Assembly (NCBI GenBank): GCA_964507795.1
Contig: CAZDQV010000001.1
Coordinates: 4,936-68,935, forward strand
From: UMGS973 sp964507795
GTDB lineage: Bacteria; Bacillota; Clostridia; Peptostreptococcales; Anaerovoracaceae
DNA: 64,000 nucleotides
Direction of reading: 5' to 3'
Part shown: one piece after another, positions 33,747 to 41,600 of the stretch
How positions within the stretch are numbered: the first letter of the stretch is position 1
Layout of the letters: every line of letters starts with the position of its first letter
Translations under genes and position numbers: made by a program
Notes under the pieces: model-generated
What the model was told of the DNA's origin: nothing
The model's database searches: none
Seen by the model: the letters and a program-made list of their open reading frames with translations, nothing else

Positions 33747-34451
33747 TTACTCTACCTCGCTGACCGGAATTACTGATATGACTTCAAAGGAATCCCCATT
33801 GTCCTTGTAATCAAGAGCTCCTTTATGTTTTTTGACTGTTTTTTTGACGATTTTACTGCCAAGTCCGTGGTTTTGGCTGTCCTCTTTGGTAGTTGCCATA
33901 TTGTGCTCGAGAGGTGCCTCGTTTGCAGGCTTGCTGTTCTTGACTGCAAGTATCCATTGGCCACCTACTATGCTGCTTTTGAGGCTTATCCATGGATTTT
34001 CGGTTCGCTGTGCCGCTTCGATGGCATTATCAAGCAGGTTGCCGAAAATGCCGATATATTCCTCATCAGTGATGGAATCGATGTTGAGAGCATTGCATGA
34101 CAGGTCAAATGCGATGCCCTGGTTTACACACGTTTTTTTCTTGTAGGCAAGCAGTGCATCAATGATAGGCTGACCGCAGTAATGCTCTCCTACGTATTTT
34201 TCACAGTCTGAAACAAGCTCTTCAAGGAAGGCACTGTTTTCTTTTTTGCTCTTTATTTCTTCGAGGAGATTTTTGATTTCGATTTCATACTGCTCGATTT
34301 CTCCAAGCTGTGATAACTGGAGCTCCTGCTTTTTTTGGAGAAAGTCTTTTTTGTATCTTGCTCTAATGATTATGTATATAATTGCGACTATAACGAGCAA
34401 GGCTGCTGTACTTGCGATGATTATAAAAGATCTTAGTGCTGCTGCTGTCAT
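33747..34451 (-). CDS. GHKL-type sensor kinase lacking a clear phospho-histidine
   Basis: The 234-residue protein has one membrane segment (residues 8-29), a coiled coil, and a GHKL ATPase domain with FGNLLDNAIEAAQ and NHGLGSKIVKKTVKKHKG. AgrC-type kinases carry a histidine box (RHDxxNH) about 45 residues before GQPIIDALLAYK; here that stretch reads EIEIKNLLEEIKSKKENSAF and has no histidine. The family is normally above 400 residues with five or six membrane spans. A fragment with a histidine box (AKHDLNNRL) lies directly upstream at 34487-34890, raising the idea of a split kinase. The start is supported by GGAGGATAT upstream. It may instead be a decayed kinase or an allosteric partner. Confidence 0.7.
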   Translation of the reverse strand: MTAAALRSFIIIASTAALLVIVAIIYIIIRARYKKDFLQKKQELQLSQLGEIEQYEIEIKNLLEEIKSKKENSAFLEELVSDCEKYVGEHYCGQPIIDALLAYKKKTCVNQGIAFDLSCNALNIDSITDEEYIGIFGNLLDNAIEAAQRTENPWISLKSSIVGGQWILAVKNSKPANEAPLEHNMATTKEDSQNHGLGSKIVKKTVKKHKGALDYKDNGDSFEVISVIPVSEVE

Positions 34452-34486
34452 TGCTTTGAAATATCCTCCGTTTTTTTATCATTGTA

Positions 34487-34890
34487 TCAGGCTACAGTAT
34501 ATGCTGCAAGCCGGTTGTTAAGGTCATGTTTTGCTTCTCTTGCCTCCTGTTGGGCTTTGAGGATTCTCTGGTATTGCTGGTTTTGAATTTCTATTTTTAA
34601 CTGCATGAATGCGAACAGTGGTAGAATCATTCCCCAGAACAGAAGCATTTTCAGTTTTCTCTTGATGTTTGACATGAATGCCATACATTTGCGGCAAATA
34701 GCAAGAGAAACTGCGAAACATATCACTGTCGATATCATTCGTATGATGAAATCGGATTTTGTTGATGTGAGTCTGTCAAACCAGATATGCAAGCTCACTG
34801 ATGCCATATACGACTGCTGCTATCAGCATTGTCATATATACATTTGACCTGAGCCATAAGAAGCGAGTCGATGATCTCGTAAACAATCAT
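34487..34890 (-). pseudogene. Broken N-terminal part of a GHKL sensor kinase
   Basis: On the minus strand the coding sequence is spread over three frames. It starts MIVYEIIDSLLMAQVK at 34890, continues in a second frame as YMTMLIAAVVYGISELAYLV, and then in a third frame (from 34807) as HIWFDRLTSTKSDFIIRM with further membrane helices, a coiled coil and EAREAKHDLNNRL before TGA at 34487-34489. The first shift lies in a TATATAT run. The parts join into a typical GHKL sensor: membrane helices, coiled coil, histidine box. It stops right after that box. Either it is a decayed kinase or the last part is still translated and works with the next gene. Confidence 0.65.
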
Positions 34891-35057
34891 ATATTAAAAG
34901 GCTTTCGTTAATTTCATAGTGTAAAGTTTAATGGATTTCACTGCAAAAGTCAAATTGCAGCAAGCAAAAGCTTACAGTTGGCATGTTAAAAGTTACATGG
35001 AGATAAAGCAGAGCAAAAAAGATGTATAATGAGCGAGTAATATAACAGAGAGGGTTT

Positions 35058-35129
35058 ATGAAGGCACCGCATGCAGTATGGAATTGGCGGTGCTTTTTGC
35101 ATGCAAAAGACAGCAACAAAATGTCTTGA
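35058..35129 (+). CDS. Possible 23-residue peptide with a W-N-W motif
   Basis: ATG 35058 follows GAGAGGG and opens a 23-codon frame containing AVWNWRCFLHAK before TGA at 35127-35129. Its middle codons form the terminator stem, and its stop overlaps the -35 of the next promoter. The geometry recalls leader-peptide attenuation, with two tryptophans in three codons, but the downstream gene is not a tryptophan gene. A chance ORF through a terminator is the main alternative. Confidence 0.3.
   Translation: MKAPHAVWNWRCFLHAKDSNKMS
35061..35098 (+). terminator. Terminator of the short transcript, with an alternative pairing
   Basis: AAGGCACCGC (35061-35070) pairs with GCGGTGCTTT (35087-35096), one wobble, ending in a T-run. 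GCATGCA (35069-35075) can instead pair with TGCATGC (35098-35104), which would disturb the terminator stem or form a pseudoknot. Confidence 0.75.
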
Positions 35130-35154
35130 CAGCTGGTCCTTCGTATCGTAAAAT
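35126..35154 (+). promoter_or_regulatory. Promoter of the PfoR-like gene
   Basis: Consensus TTGACA (35126-35131), 17 bases, TAAAAT (35149-35154). The leader to ATG 35213 is about 52 bases. Confidence 0.75.
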
Positions 35155-35212
35155 CTTTTGGTGTATATACACGTATATATACTAAAGTTAAATGTAAGTC
35201 TTGGAGGACAAT

Positions 35213-36301
35213 ATGGAAGAACAGAATAAGACAGTTAAAGAAAAAGGGAAATTCGGTAAATTTCTTGAGCGAAAGAATATCGAGTTTTCTGCCAAAAGAT
35301 ATGGGATAGATGCTCTTGGTGCTATGGCTCAGGGGCTGTTTGCATCACTTCTGATTGGAACAATCATCTCAACTATAGGCGAACAGGCGGGGATTGAGTT
35401 TCTTGTTACAATAGGCGGATATGCCAAAGCAGTGGCAGGCCCTGCTATGGCAGTTGCAATAGGTTATGCGCTTCAGGCGCCGCCACTGGTGCTGTTTTCG
35501 CTGGTAGCTGTGGGAGGTGCGGCAAATGACCTTGGAGGAGCGGGAGGCCCTCTTGCAGTGCTGGTTGTTGCAATATTTGCAGCAGAGTTTGGTAAGGCAG
35601 TATCGAAGGAAACCAAAGTGGATATTATTGTGACACCGTTTGTGACAATATTTGTGGGAGTACTGCTTTCGATGTGGTGGGCACCTCCGATTGGTGCTGC
35701 CGCAAGTGCTGTGGGAAGCCTCATAATGTGGGCGACAGTTCTGAAGCCTTTCCTCATGGGAATTATAGTTTCTGTTGTAGTAGGCGTAGCATTAACGCTC
35801 CCTATAAGCAGTGCGGCAATATGCGCGGCTCTTGGCCTTACAGGTCTTGCAGGTGGTGCTGCAGTTGCAGGCTGCTGTGCTCAGATGGTCGGATTTGCAT
35901 TTATGAGTTTCAGAGAAAACAGATGGGGAGGACTGCTTTCCCAGGGCATAGGAACCAGCATGCTTCAGATGGGTAACATAGTGAGAAATCCGAGGATCTG
36001 GATACCGCCGACACTTACATCGGCTATAACCGGGCCTATTGCGACGTGTATATTCCATCTTGAAATGAACGGTGCGGCTATAGCCTCAGGAATGGGAACG
36101 TGCGGGCTTGTAGGCCAAATTGGAGTATATACAGGCTGGGTTGCTGATGTGGCATCAGGAGCAAAGGAAGCCATAACATTTATGGACTGGACAGGCCTTG
36201 TGCTGATATGCTTCATACTTCCTGCCGTGCTGACTCTTATCTTCGGTGCGTTTTTCCGCAAAATAGGGTGGATTAAAGAAGGAGATTTGAAACTGGATTA
36301 A
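35213..36301 (+). CDS. PTS EIIC-like / PfoR-family membrane protein
   Basis: The 362-residue protein has about ten hydrophobic segments rich in Gly and Ala and matches the PTS_EIIC_2 group, which includes Clostridium perfringens PfoR. Visible features are RYGIDALGAMAQGLFASLLIG, the GGAANDLGGAGGP loop and NRWGGLLSQGIGTSMLQMGN. The group resembles sugar-phosphotransferase membrane subunits, yet no EIIA/EIIB genes adjoin it, and its substrate is not settled. ATG 35213 follows TTGGAGGACAAT; an in-frame TTG at 35201 overlaps that site and is rejected. It stands alone between a two-component locus and aspartokinase. Confidence 0.75.
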   Translation: MEEQNKTVKEKGKFGKFLERKNIEFSAKRYGIDALGAMAQGLFASLLIGTIISTIGEQAGIEFLVTIGGYAKAVAGPAMAVAIGYALQAPPLVLFSLVAVGGAANDLGGAGGPLAVLVVAIFAAEFGKAVSKETKVDIIVTPFVTIFVGVLLSMWWAPPIGAAASAVGSLIMWATVLKPFLMGIIVSVVVGVALTLPISSAAICAALGLTGLAGGAAVAGCCAQMVGFAFMSFRENRWGGLLSQGIGTSMLQMGNIVRNPRIWIPPTLTSAITGPIATCIFHLEMNGAAIASGMGTCGLVGQIGVYTGWVADVASGAKEAITFMDWTGLVLICFILPAVLTLIFGAFFRKIGWIKEGDLKLD

Positions 36302-36310
36302 GCAATGTGT

Positions 36311-36348
36311 AAAATATGGGTTGTCAACAACAGACGACCCGTATTTTT
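36311..36348 (+). terminator. Terminator after the PfoR-like gene
   Basis: AAAATATGGGTTGTC (36311-36325) pairs with GACGACCCGTATTTT (36333-36347) with two wobbles, followed by TTGTTTG. Confidence 0.85.
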
Positions 36349-36370
36349 GTTTGAAACGAACAAAAAACAG

Positions 36371-36399
36371 TAGCTTTATTGTGTTTTTTTTGATATAAT
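36371..36399 (+). promoter_or_regulatory. Likely promoter of the aspartokinase gene
   Basis: A consensus TATAAT at 36394-36399 is preceded at 17 bases by the poor -35 TAGCTT. The leader is about 75 bases and contains no recognised lysine riboswitch, which needs about 170 bases. Confidence 0.45.
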
Positions 36400-36478
36400 T
36401 AGAGAATACTTATTTGACGAAGTATATTTTTTTAACTCAAATCAGTTAAATATCAAGATAAACAGAGGAGATGAACTT

Positions 36479-37792
36479 ATGGGACTAAAAGTAGCTAAAT
36501 TCGGAGGTTCTTCTGTAGCTGATGCCATACAGCTTATGAAGATCAAAAATATAATTGAGGCTGACAGCGAGAGAAGATACATTGTAGTATCAGCACCGGG
36601 CAAGAGGTTTGACAAAGACAACAAAATAACAGACCTGCTTTATCTTTGCAAGACCCATATGGATCACAACCTTTCATATGAACAGGTGATACAGGTGATA
36701 CAGGACAGATATGTGGCGGCAGCGGTAGGTCTTGGCCTTGACATAGATTATGACAAGCAGTTTCAGATAATTAAAGACAAGATGGCAAATGATGAGGCTA
36801 CGGCTGATTATCTTGCAAGCAGAGGAGAATATCTCAATGCCATACTTGTGGCTGACCTTCTCGGCTATGATTTTGTAGACACGGAGAAACTGATAAAATT
36901 CTCAAGCAAAGGCAAACTCCTTGCGGATGAAACCAACAAAGCCCTTGCAGATGAGCTTGCAAAGCACGAAAGAGCTGTGCTTCCGGGATTCTACGGCAGC
37001 ACTCCTGACGGTAAAATCAAAACATTCTCAAGAGGAGGCTCTGATATTACAGGAGCACTTGTCGCAAGAGCGGCAAAAGCCGACATATATGAAAACTGGA
37101 CGGATGTATCAGGATTTCTTATGGCGGACCCGAGAATCGTAGATAATCCTAAACCGATAGCGGAGATTTCATACAGAGAGCTTAGAGAACTTTCATACAT
37201 GGGTGCTTCAGTGCTTCACGATGAGGCTATATATCCTGCAAAGGAAGACAATATTCCTATCAATATCAGGAATACCAATATACCTGAGGATCCGGGGACA
37301 ATCATTACGGCTGATGCGCCACTTTCAGATCATGTTATAACCGGCATTGCAGGCAGCAAGAATTTCACTGTAATAGGTCTTTCAAAGCGCATGATGTCAC
37401 AGGAAGTAGGGTTTGTCAGACGCCTTGCAGGCATATTTGCGGATTTGGACATAAGTCTTGAGCATATGCCAAGCGGCATAGACACTATTTCTGTAGTTGT
37501 TGACAATGATGAACTTGATGGCAAGCTGGATGATGTGGTTGATGAAATCCAGAGACAGATTCAGCCTGATACACTTGATGTGTTTGAAAACATGGCCCTT
37601 ATAGCTACTGTGGGCAGAGGCATGTCTGCAAGAACCGGCACTTCAGCCAAACTGTTTACAGCACTTGCCAATGCCGGTGTTAATATCAGAATGATAGATC
37701 AGGGCTCCAGTGAGATCAATATCATTGTAGGAGTTCAAAACAAAGATTTCGAAAAGGCTGTAAAGGCTATTTATGATGCATTTGTAGAATAG
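36479..37792 (+). CDS. Aspartate kinase
   Basis: The 437-residue protein phosphorylates aspartate, the first step toward lysine, threonine and methionine. It begins GLKVAKFGGSSVADA (KFGGSS signature at 7-12), has a kinase core with FSRGGSDITGALVARA, and ends with two ACT-type regulatory regions (ITGIAGSKNFTVIGLSKRM, LIATVGRGMSARTGTSAKLF and GSSEINIIVG). These bind end-product amino acids. ATG 36479 follows GAGGAGATGAACTT. No other lysine or threonine genes adjoin it. Single-subunit monofunctional type. Confidence 0.93.
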   Translation: MGLKVAKFGGSSVADAIQLMKIKNIIEADSERRYIVVSAPGKRFDKDNKITDLLYLCKTHMDHNLSYEQVIQVIQDRYVAAAVGLGLDIDYDKQFQIIKDKMANDEATADYLASRGEYLNAILVADLLGYDFVDTEKLIKFSSKGKLLADETNKALADELAKHERAVLPGFYGSTPDGKIKTFSRGGSDITGALVARAAKADIYENWTDVSGFLMADPRIVDNPKPIAEISYRELRELSYMGASVLHDEAIYPAKEDNIPINIRNTNIPEDPGTIITADAPLSDHVITGIAGSKNFTVIGLSKRMMSQEVGFVRRLAGIFADLDISLEHMPSGIDTISVVVDNDELDGKLDDVVDEIQRQIQPDTLDVFENMALIATVGRGMSARTGTSAKLFTALANAGVNIRMIDQGSSEINIIVGVQNKDFEKAVKAIYDAFVE

Positions 37793-37801
37793 GAGCAAAT
37801 A

Positions 37802-37820
37802 AGGGAGCGCAATGCTCCCT
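37802..37820 (+). promoter_or_regulatory. Perfect hairpin before the SGNH hydrolase gene
   Basis: AGGGAGC (37802-37808) pairs with GCTCCCT (37814-37820) around GCAAT. The 5' arm is the only purine-rich ribosome-site-like sequence before ATG 37835. The hairpin may be a weak terminator (CTTTG follows) or a translational lock. Confidence 0.5.
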
Positions 37821-37834
37821 CTTTGAATGATAAA

Positions 37835-38404
37835 ATGAAAATAGTATGTATAGGTAACAGTATAGTAAATGGGTTTCCTCTCAAGAGAAGTGAGAGCTTT
37901 ACCGGACTTTTGAATAGCCGTTACGGATATGAAACAATCAACAAGGGAGTAAACGGCGACACCACAAATGGAATATATCAGAGATTCGATAGTGACGTTA
38001 TTGCAAACAGGCCTGATGCGTGCCTGCTGCTTACAGGGACCAATGACTTTATAGGCGGCAGCGATACAGACAGGGCATTTGAAAACATTACAAAAATATT
38101 GACAAAGGCAATGCGGCTTGAAACGATGAAAATGATTTTGCTGACGCCGCTGCTCACATATCCTGATATGGCAGAGCATATGTGGGTGCCGGCAGATTAC
38201 AGGGCGCTTAATCTTACACTCGAAGAATTTGCATATAAACTCAAAGGCATCCGGGGTTGCAGTGTTATTGATACTCAGAGTGCATTCAAAAATATCAATA
38301 TGGCAGCAAAAGAGGCATATAGTGATGGCATTCATCCTACTGCGGCAGCGCATGAATTTCTTGCAGAATATATTGCAAATGAGCTGAAAGCGCTCCTGAA
38401 GTAA
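37835..38404 (+). CDS. SGNH/GDSL-type hydrolase
   Basis: The 189-residue protein has the SGNH hydrolase blocks: IVCIGNSIVNG (S9, block I), NKGVNGDTT (block II), LLTGTNDF (block III) and DGIHPTAAAHEFLA (block V with catalytic Asp and His). It likely removes acyl groups from a lipid, sugar or peptide as a cytosolic esterase; there is no signal peptide. ATG 37835 gives the family start MKIVCIGNS; an in-frame TTG lies at 37823. The gene begins 42 bases after aspartokinase with a hairpin between. Confidence 0.85.
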   Translation: MKIVCIGNSIVNGFPLKRSESFTGLLNSRYGYETINKGVNGDTTNGIYQRFDSDVIANRPDACLLLTGTNDFIGGSDTDRAFENITKILTKAMRLETMKMILLTPLLTYPDMAEHMWVPADYRALNLTLEEFAYKLKGIRGCSVIDTQSAFKNINMAAKEAYSDGIHPTAAAHEFLAEYIANELKALLK

Positions 38405-38529
38405 AAAAATCAAAGAAATACGGGATTTTTTTTCGTCAAAAAACCGGTTACGATTTTTTGTCAAGTGGTGGCTGTAAACGTTCAAAAAACAAGGATTTCA
38501 AAGCGTGTCGAAAAAAATAAAAAATGGAA

Positions 38530-38558
38530 TTGACAGTAAAAACGGGGTGTGGTAAAAT
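38530..38558 (+). promoter_or_regulatory. Promoter of the adhesin gene
   Basis: Consensus TTGACA (38530-38535), 17 bases, TAAAAT (38553-38558), with the extended GTGTGGTAAAAT also seen at 53538-53549. Confidence 0.8.
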
Positions 38559-38574
38559 GGTACTGTCGAAAATT

Positions 38575-38648
38575 GTGTGCGGGACGCATACAGATTAACT
38601 CAATAACATGCAGATGACCAAGAGAAGTGGAAACACTTCTCTTTTTTG
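38575..38648 (+). promoter_or_regulatory. Adhesin leader with hairpin and attenuator-like terminator
   Basis: The leader starts near 38565. It forms a short hairpin, GTGTGCG (38575-38581) with CGCATAC (38585-38591), and then a textbook terminator: AGAGAAGTG, GAAA loop, CACTTCTCT, then six T. The terminator lies between promoter and ATG, so most transcripts should stop unless antitermination occurs. No known riboswitch class was recognised. Confidence 0.65.
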
Positions 38649-38675
38649 TGCTGCAAAAAAGAAAGGAGAGAAAAA

Positions 38676-41600
38676 ATGAGTTTAAGGAAATCACTTAGTC
38701 TGCTGCTCATATGCATATTACTTGCAGCAATGCTGCCGGTGCAGGTATTTGCTGATTTGAGCAGCAGCAGATCGGCAAAGTTCAAAGAAGGAGGAGTGTT
38801 ATATGATGCTTATGGCAGGACTTATCAGTATGATAAGCAGTACTATATACAGGTATATCAGTACAATTCTGATGGATCGAGGCGAAAAATCATACTCGAC
38901 AACGAAAACACGTCGCCCAAAAGATCCTTTTTGATAAAACAGGGAGGTACCTCATATAGAGGATACTGCGTAGAGCATGGCGTGTATACCAATGAGACAC
39001 TTAACATGAAAGCCATGTCGCAGGAGGGCAATATATCATTTTACAAAGGGCTCAGCAAGTCTCAGCGGAAGAACATACAGCTTGCATTGCTTTATGGCTG
39101 GCAGTCAGGCAAGAGCATAACTGATGTGAAGGATACGCTTTTTACGAAGTCAAAATGGTATCAGAAAACATGCAACAAATACAACAAGGATGACTGGTAT
39201 ATTGCAACCCAGATGCTCATATGGGAAATTCAGCAGGGATACAGAGATTCTGATATGAATTACAACAGCAAGACAGTATCGGGAAGCAAAGTGCACAAGG
39301 AACTTTGCTATTTGTCAGGAAATCCTGTGAGCATATATCATTACTCAAATTTCCTCAAAGGGCAGGGAGCATATGATATATACAAATTCATGGCTGATGC
39401 AATCAAAGCTCATGGAAACATTGCATCGGGTCTTAAAAGTACAGACAAATCAAATCCGAAAAAGATAAAACTCGTGCGGGAAAAGGATGATGCGGGACAG
39501 CCGACTTCTGTTTGGTCAGCCGTTATAAGGGATAATGGCAAATACCCTGTCACAAAAGATGCTCTGGAAAATAAATATAGAGCAGTCAATATAGTTAAAG
39601 GCAAAAATAAAGACGACCTTAAAATTGAGCCTGTAAAATCAGATACAGGTGCATTGCAATACAAAATAAGTTGGACAGGGGCAAGCAGTACGGACAGCCC
39701 GCCGGAAGATACTGTATTTACAATCGAAAGAGTATTTGATGCCGGCAGTGACACAATCAAAAACAACCTGCTTTTCTGGTATTGGAATTCGGGATCTGGA
39801 GGCTGGCCAAACCACTGCCAGACTATAGTTACAGGCTCATGCAATCCGCAGTATTTCTATATAAGCCTTACAGCAAATGTGCCGGACACACCTGATACAC
39901 CGGGAGAGGAAACAGAGCTTGGCGAGCCTGAATATTTCCCTGAGTTTGAGTTTCCTGTAAGCAAACAGGACAAAAATCCGGGCTGGGACGGAGATGTTCA
40001 TACCGGAATGGGTGATGCATCACTTGGTGCAACATATACTCTTTACAGAAACGGTGAAGCTGTTGACAGTGTTACATTAAACGATAACGGTGAGCAGGAA
40101 GTTTTAAGGGACAAGCCGTGGGAGACGTCAGAGGGTTTTGACAGGACAGCGTCGGGTTCATATATACATAATACGCAAGACGGCGTACACTGCACTGTTA
40201 CACCAATCCACACAGAGTGGAACGGCAAGATTACATATACTATCAGGGAAGAAGTGCCGGATGGCAGATTTTTAAACCCGGACAGTGGTGTCAGGGAGTA
40301 CACTGTTACCTATATGGCATCAAGCAGCAATTCTCAAAGCTGCACGGGAGAACCTGCATGCTGGTCGGAAATACAATATGATGTAAAATGCATATCAGGT
40401 AATACAGCAATCAATATATCGGGAGATATTGCTGCGGCGGAGTCTGAAAACCCTGTTACCTTTAATGAGGAAGTCTATATAAATGACTGCTATAGAGGCA
40501 AAATAACTCTGAGCAAATCTCTTGAAGATGAAAATGTATTTGACGATGTATCGCTTGGCGGAGGTAAAAGAAAATCAACAAATTCCGGCTGGAAGCTTTA
40601 TCTCAAGTCAGGATTTGAGCAGAATAAATATATCAGATTCAAAAAAGAAGCGGACCTTGCAGATGGCACGGCTGTCTACAGAGCTCTCAGAGACAACACA
40701 GGGATTGACAATCAGAGCAATGAAATGAAAATAGGTTCAAACGGCTGCCTGATGATACTTGATGTTCCATATGGAGAATACTATATGGAAGAGGCAGTTA
40801 CAGACGATGCATCGTTTGTAGCTGAAAAATTCACAGTTGTCATAGGTGAGCATAGTGGGGAGTACTCAGAAGATGACAGATATGACAACAGATATGATTA
40901 TGACATCAGGGATAAAAAAATAGAGAACAAGATTAAAATAGTCAAAACTGATGAAGAAACAGGCAAAACCGTGAGCCTTGCAGGAGGTACCAAATTCCGC
41001 ATAAGATATATGGGAAATGTTCTCGAGTCAGATGTCACAACTTCCGCAAATTATGGCAAACTGCTCCCGAATGCAGCCTCAATCAACGATAAGACGGGAA
41101 ATAATGACGAATTTGAATGCAATGAAAACGGGGAAATAATTATTCCATATATGCTCAAATTCGGCACATACCGCATAGAAGAATTCACAGTGCCTGAAGG
41201 ATACTATATCGGTGAAGAAGATGATGCGGTAAGATACTATACCTTCAATGTATCAAAGCAGAATACTCATGAGGATGGCAACTTCGGTCAGATGGTGGAT
41301 TACAATGGCATCATCTCTGAGGCAGACCCGTTATATAACAGCGAAAGCTGGCCGTACAAGACATATTATCAGGCGGTTAGTATAGCAAACAAGCAGGCTA
41401 AGGGTGTAATAAGGATAGACAAAGAAGGTGAAATGTTTACCGGCTGGAAAAAGCTTGTTTCATCAGGCAGAGAAATGATGCAGCCAGTATATGAAGGGGC
41501 CAAAAAACTTGCAGGTGCAGTATTTGGAATATTTGCGGCAGATGATGTGCTCCTTGCAGATGGCAATGACGGTGCTGAAATTTATGATGCTGATACGAAT

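Larger units (their letters stand above)
34891..35212 (+). promoter_or_regulatory. Intergenic region with a short terminated transcript and two promoters
   Basis: This 322-base gap lies between the kinase remnant and the PfoR-like gene. TATAAT at 35025-35030 has only a weak -35 (GATAAA, 35002-35007). A transcript from there would end at the terminator 35061-35098 after about 60 bases. A second, near-consensus promoter at 35126-35154 then serves the membrane protein gene. AGTT-type motifs (ACAGTTGGC 34974-34982, AAAGTTACA 34989-34997) upstream of the first promoter recall half-sites of LytTR regulators, but their 15-base spacing is not the usual 21. Confidence 0.5.

Noticed and set aside
34923..34997. 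AGTT motifs as LytTR binding repeats
   Set aside because: Spacings of 15 and 66 bases do not fit the usual 21-22 base arrangement; kept only as a remark.
36400..36478. Lysine riboswitch before aspartokinase
   Set aside because: The leader is about 75 bases, too short, and lacks the conserved core.
38575..38600. GGGACGCA in the adhesin leader, recalling cyclic-di-GMP-I riboswitches
   Set aside because: The rest of the riboswitch is absent: the space to the terminator is only about 40 bases, and GGGACGCA is accounted for by a simple hairpin.
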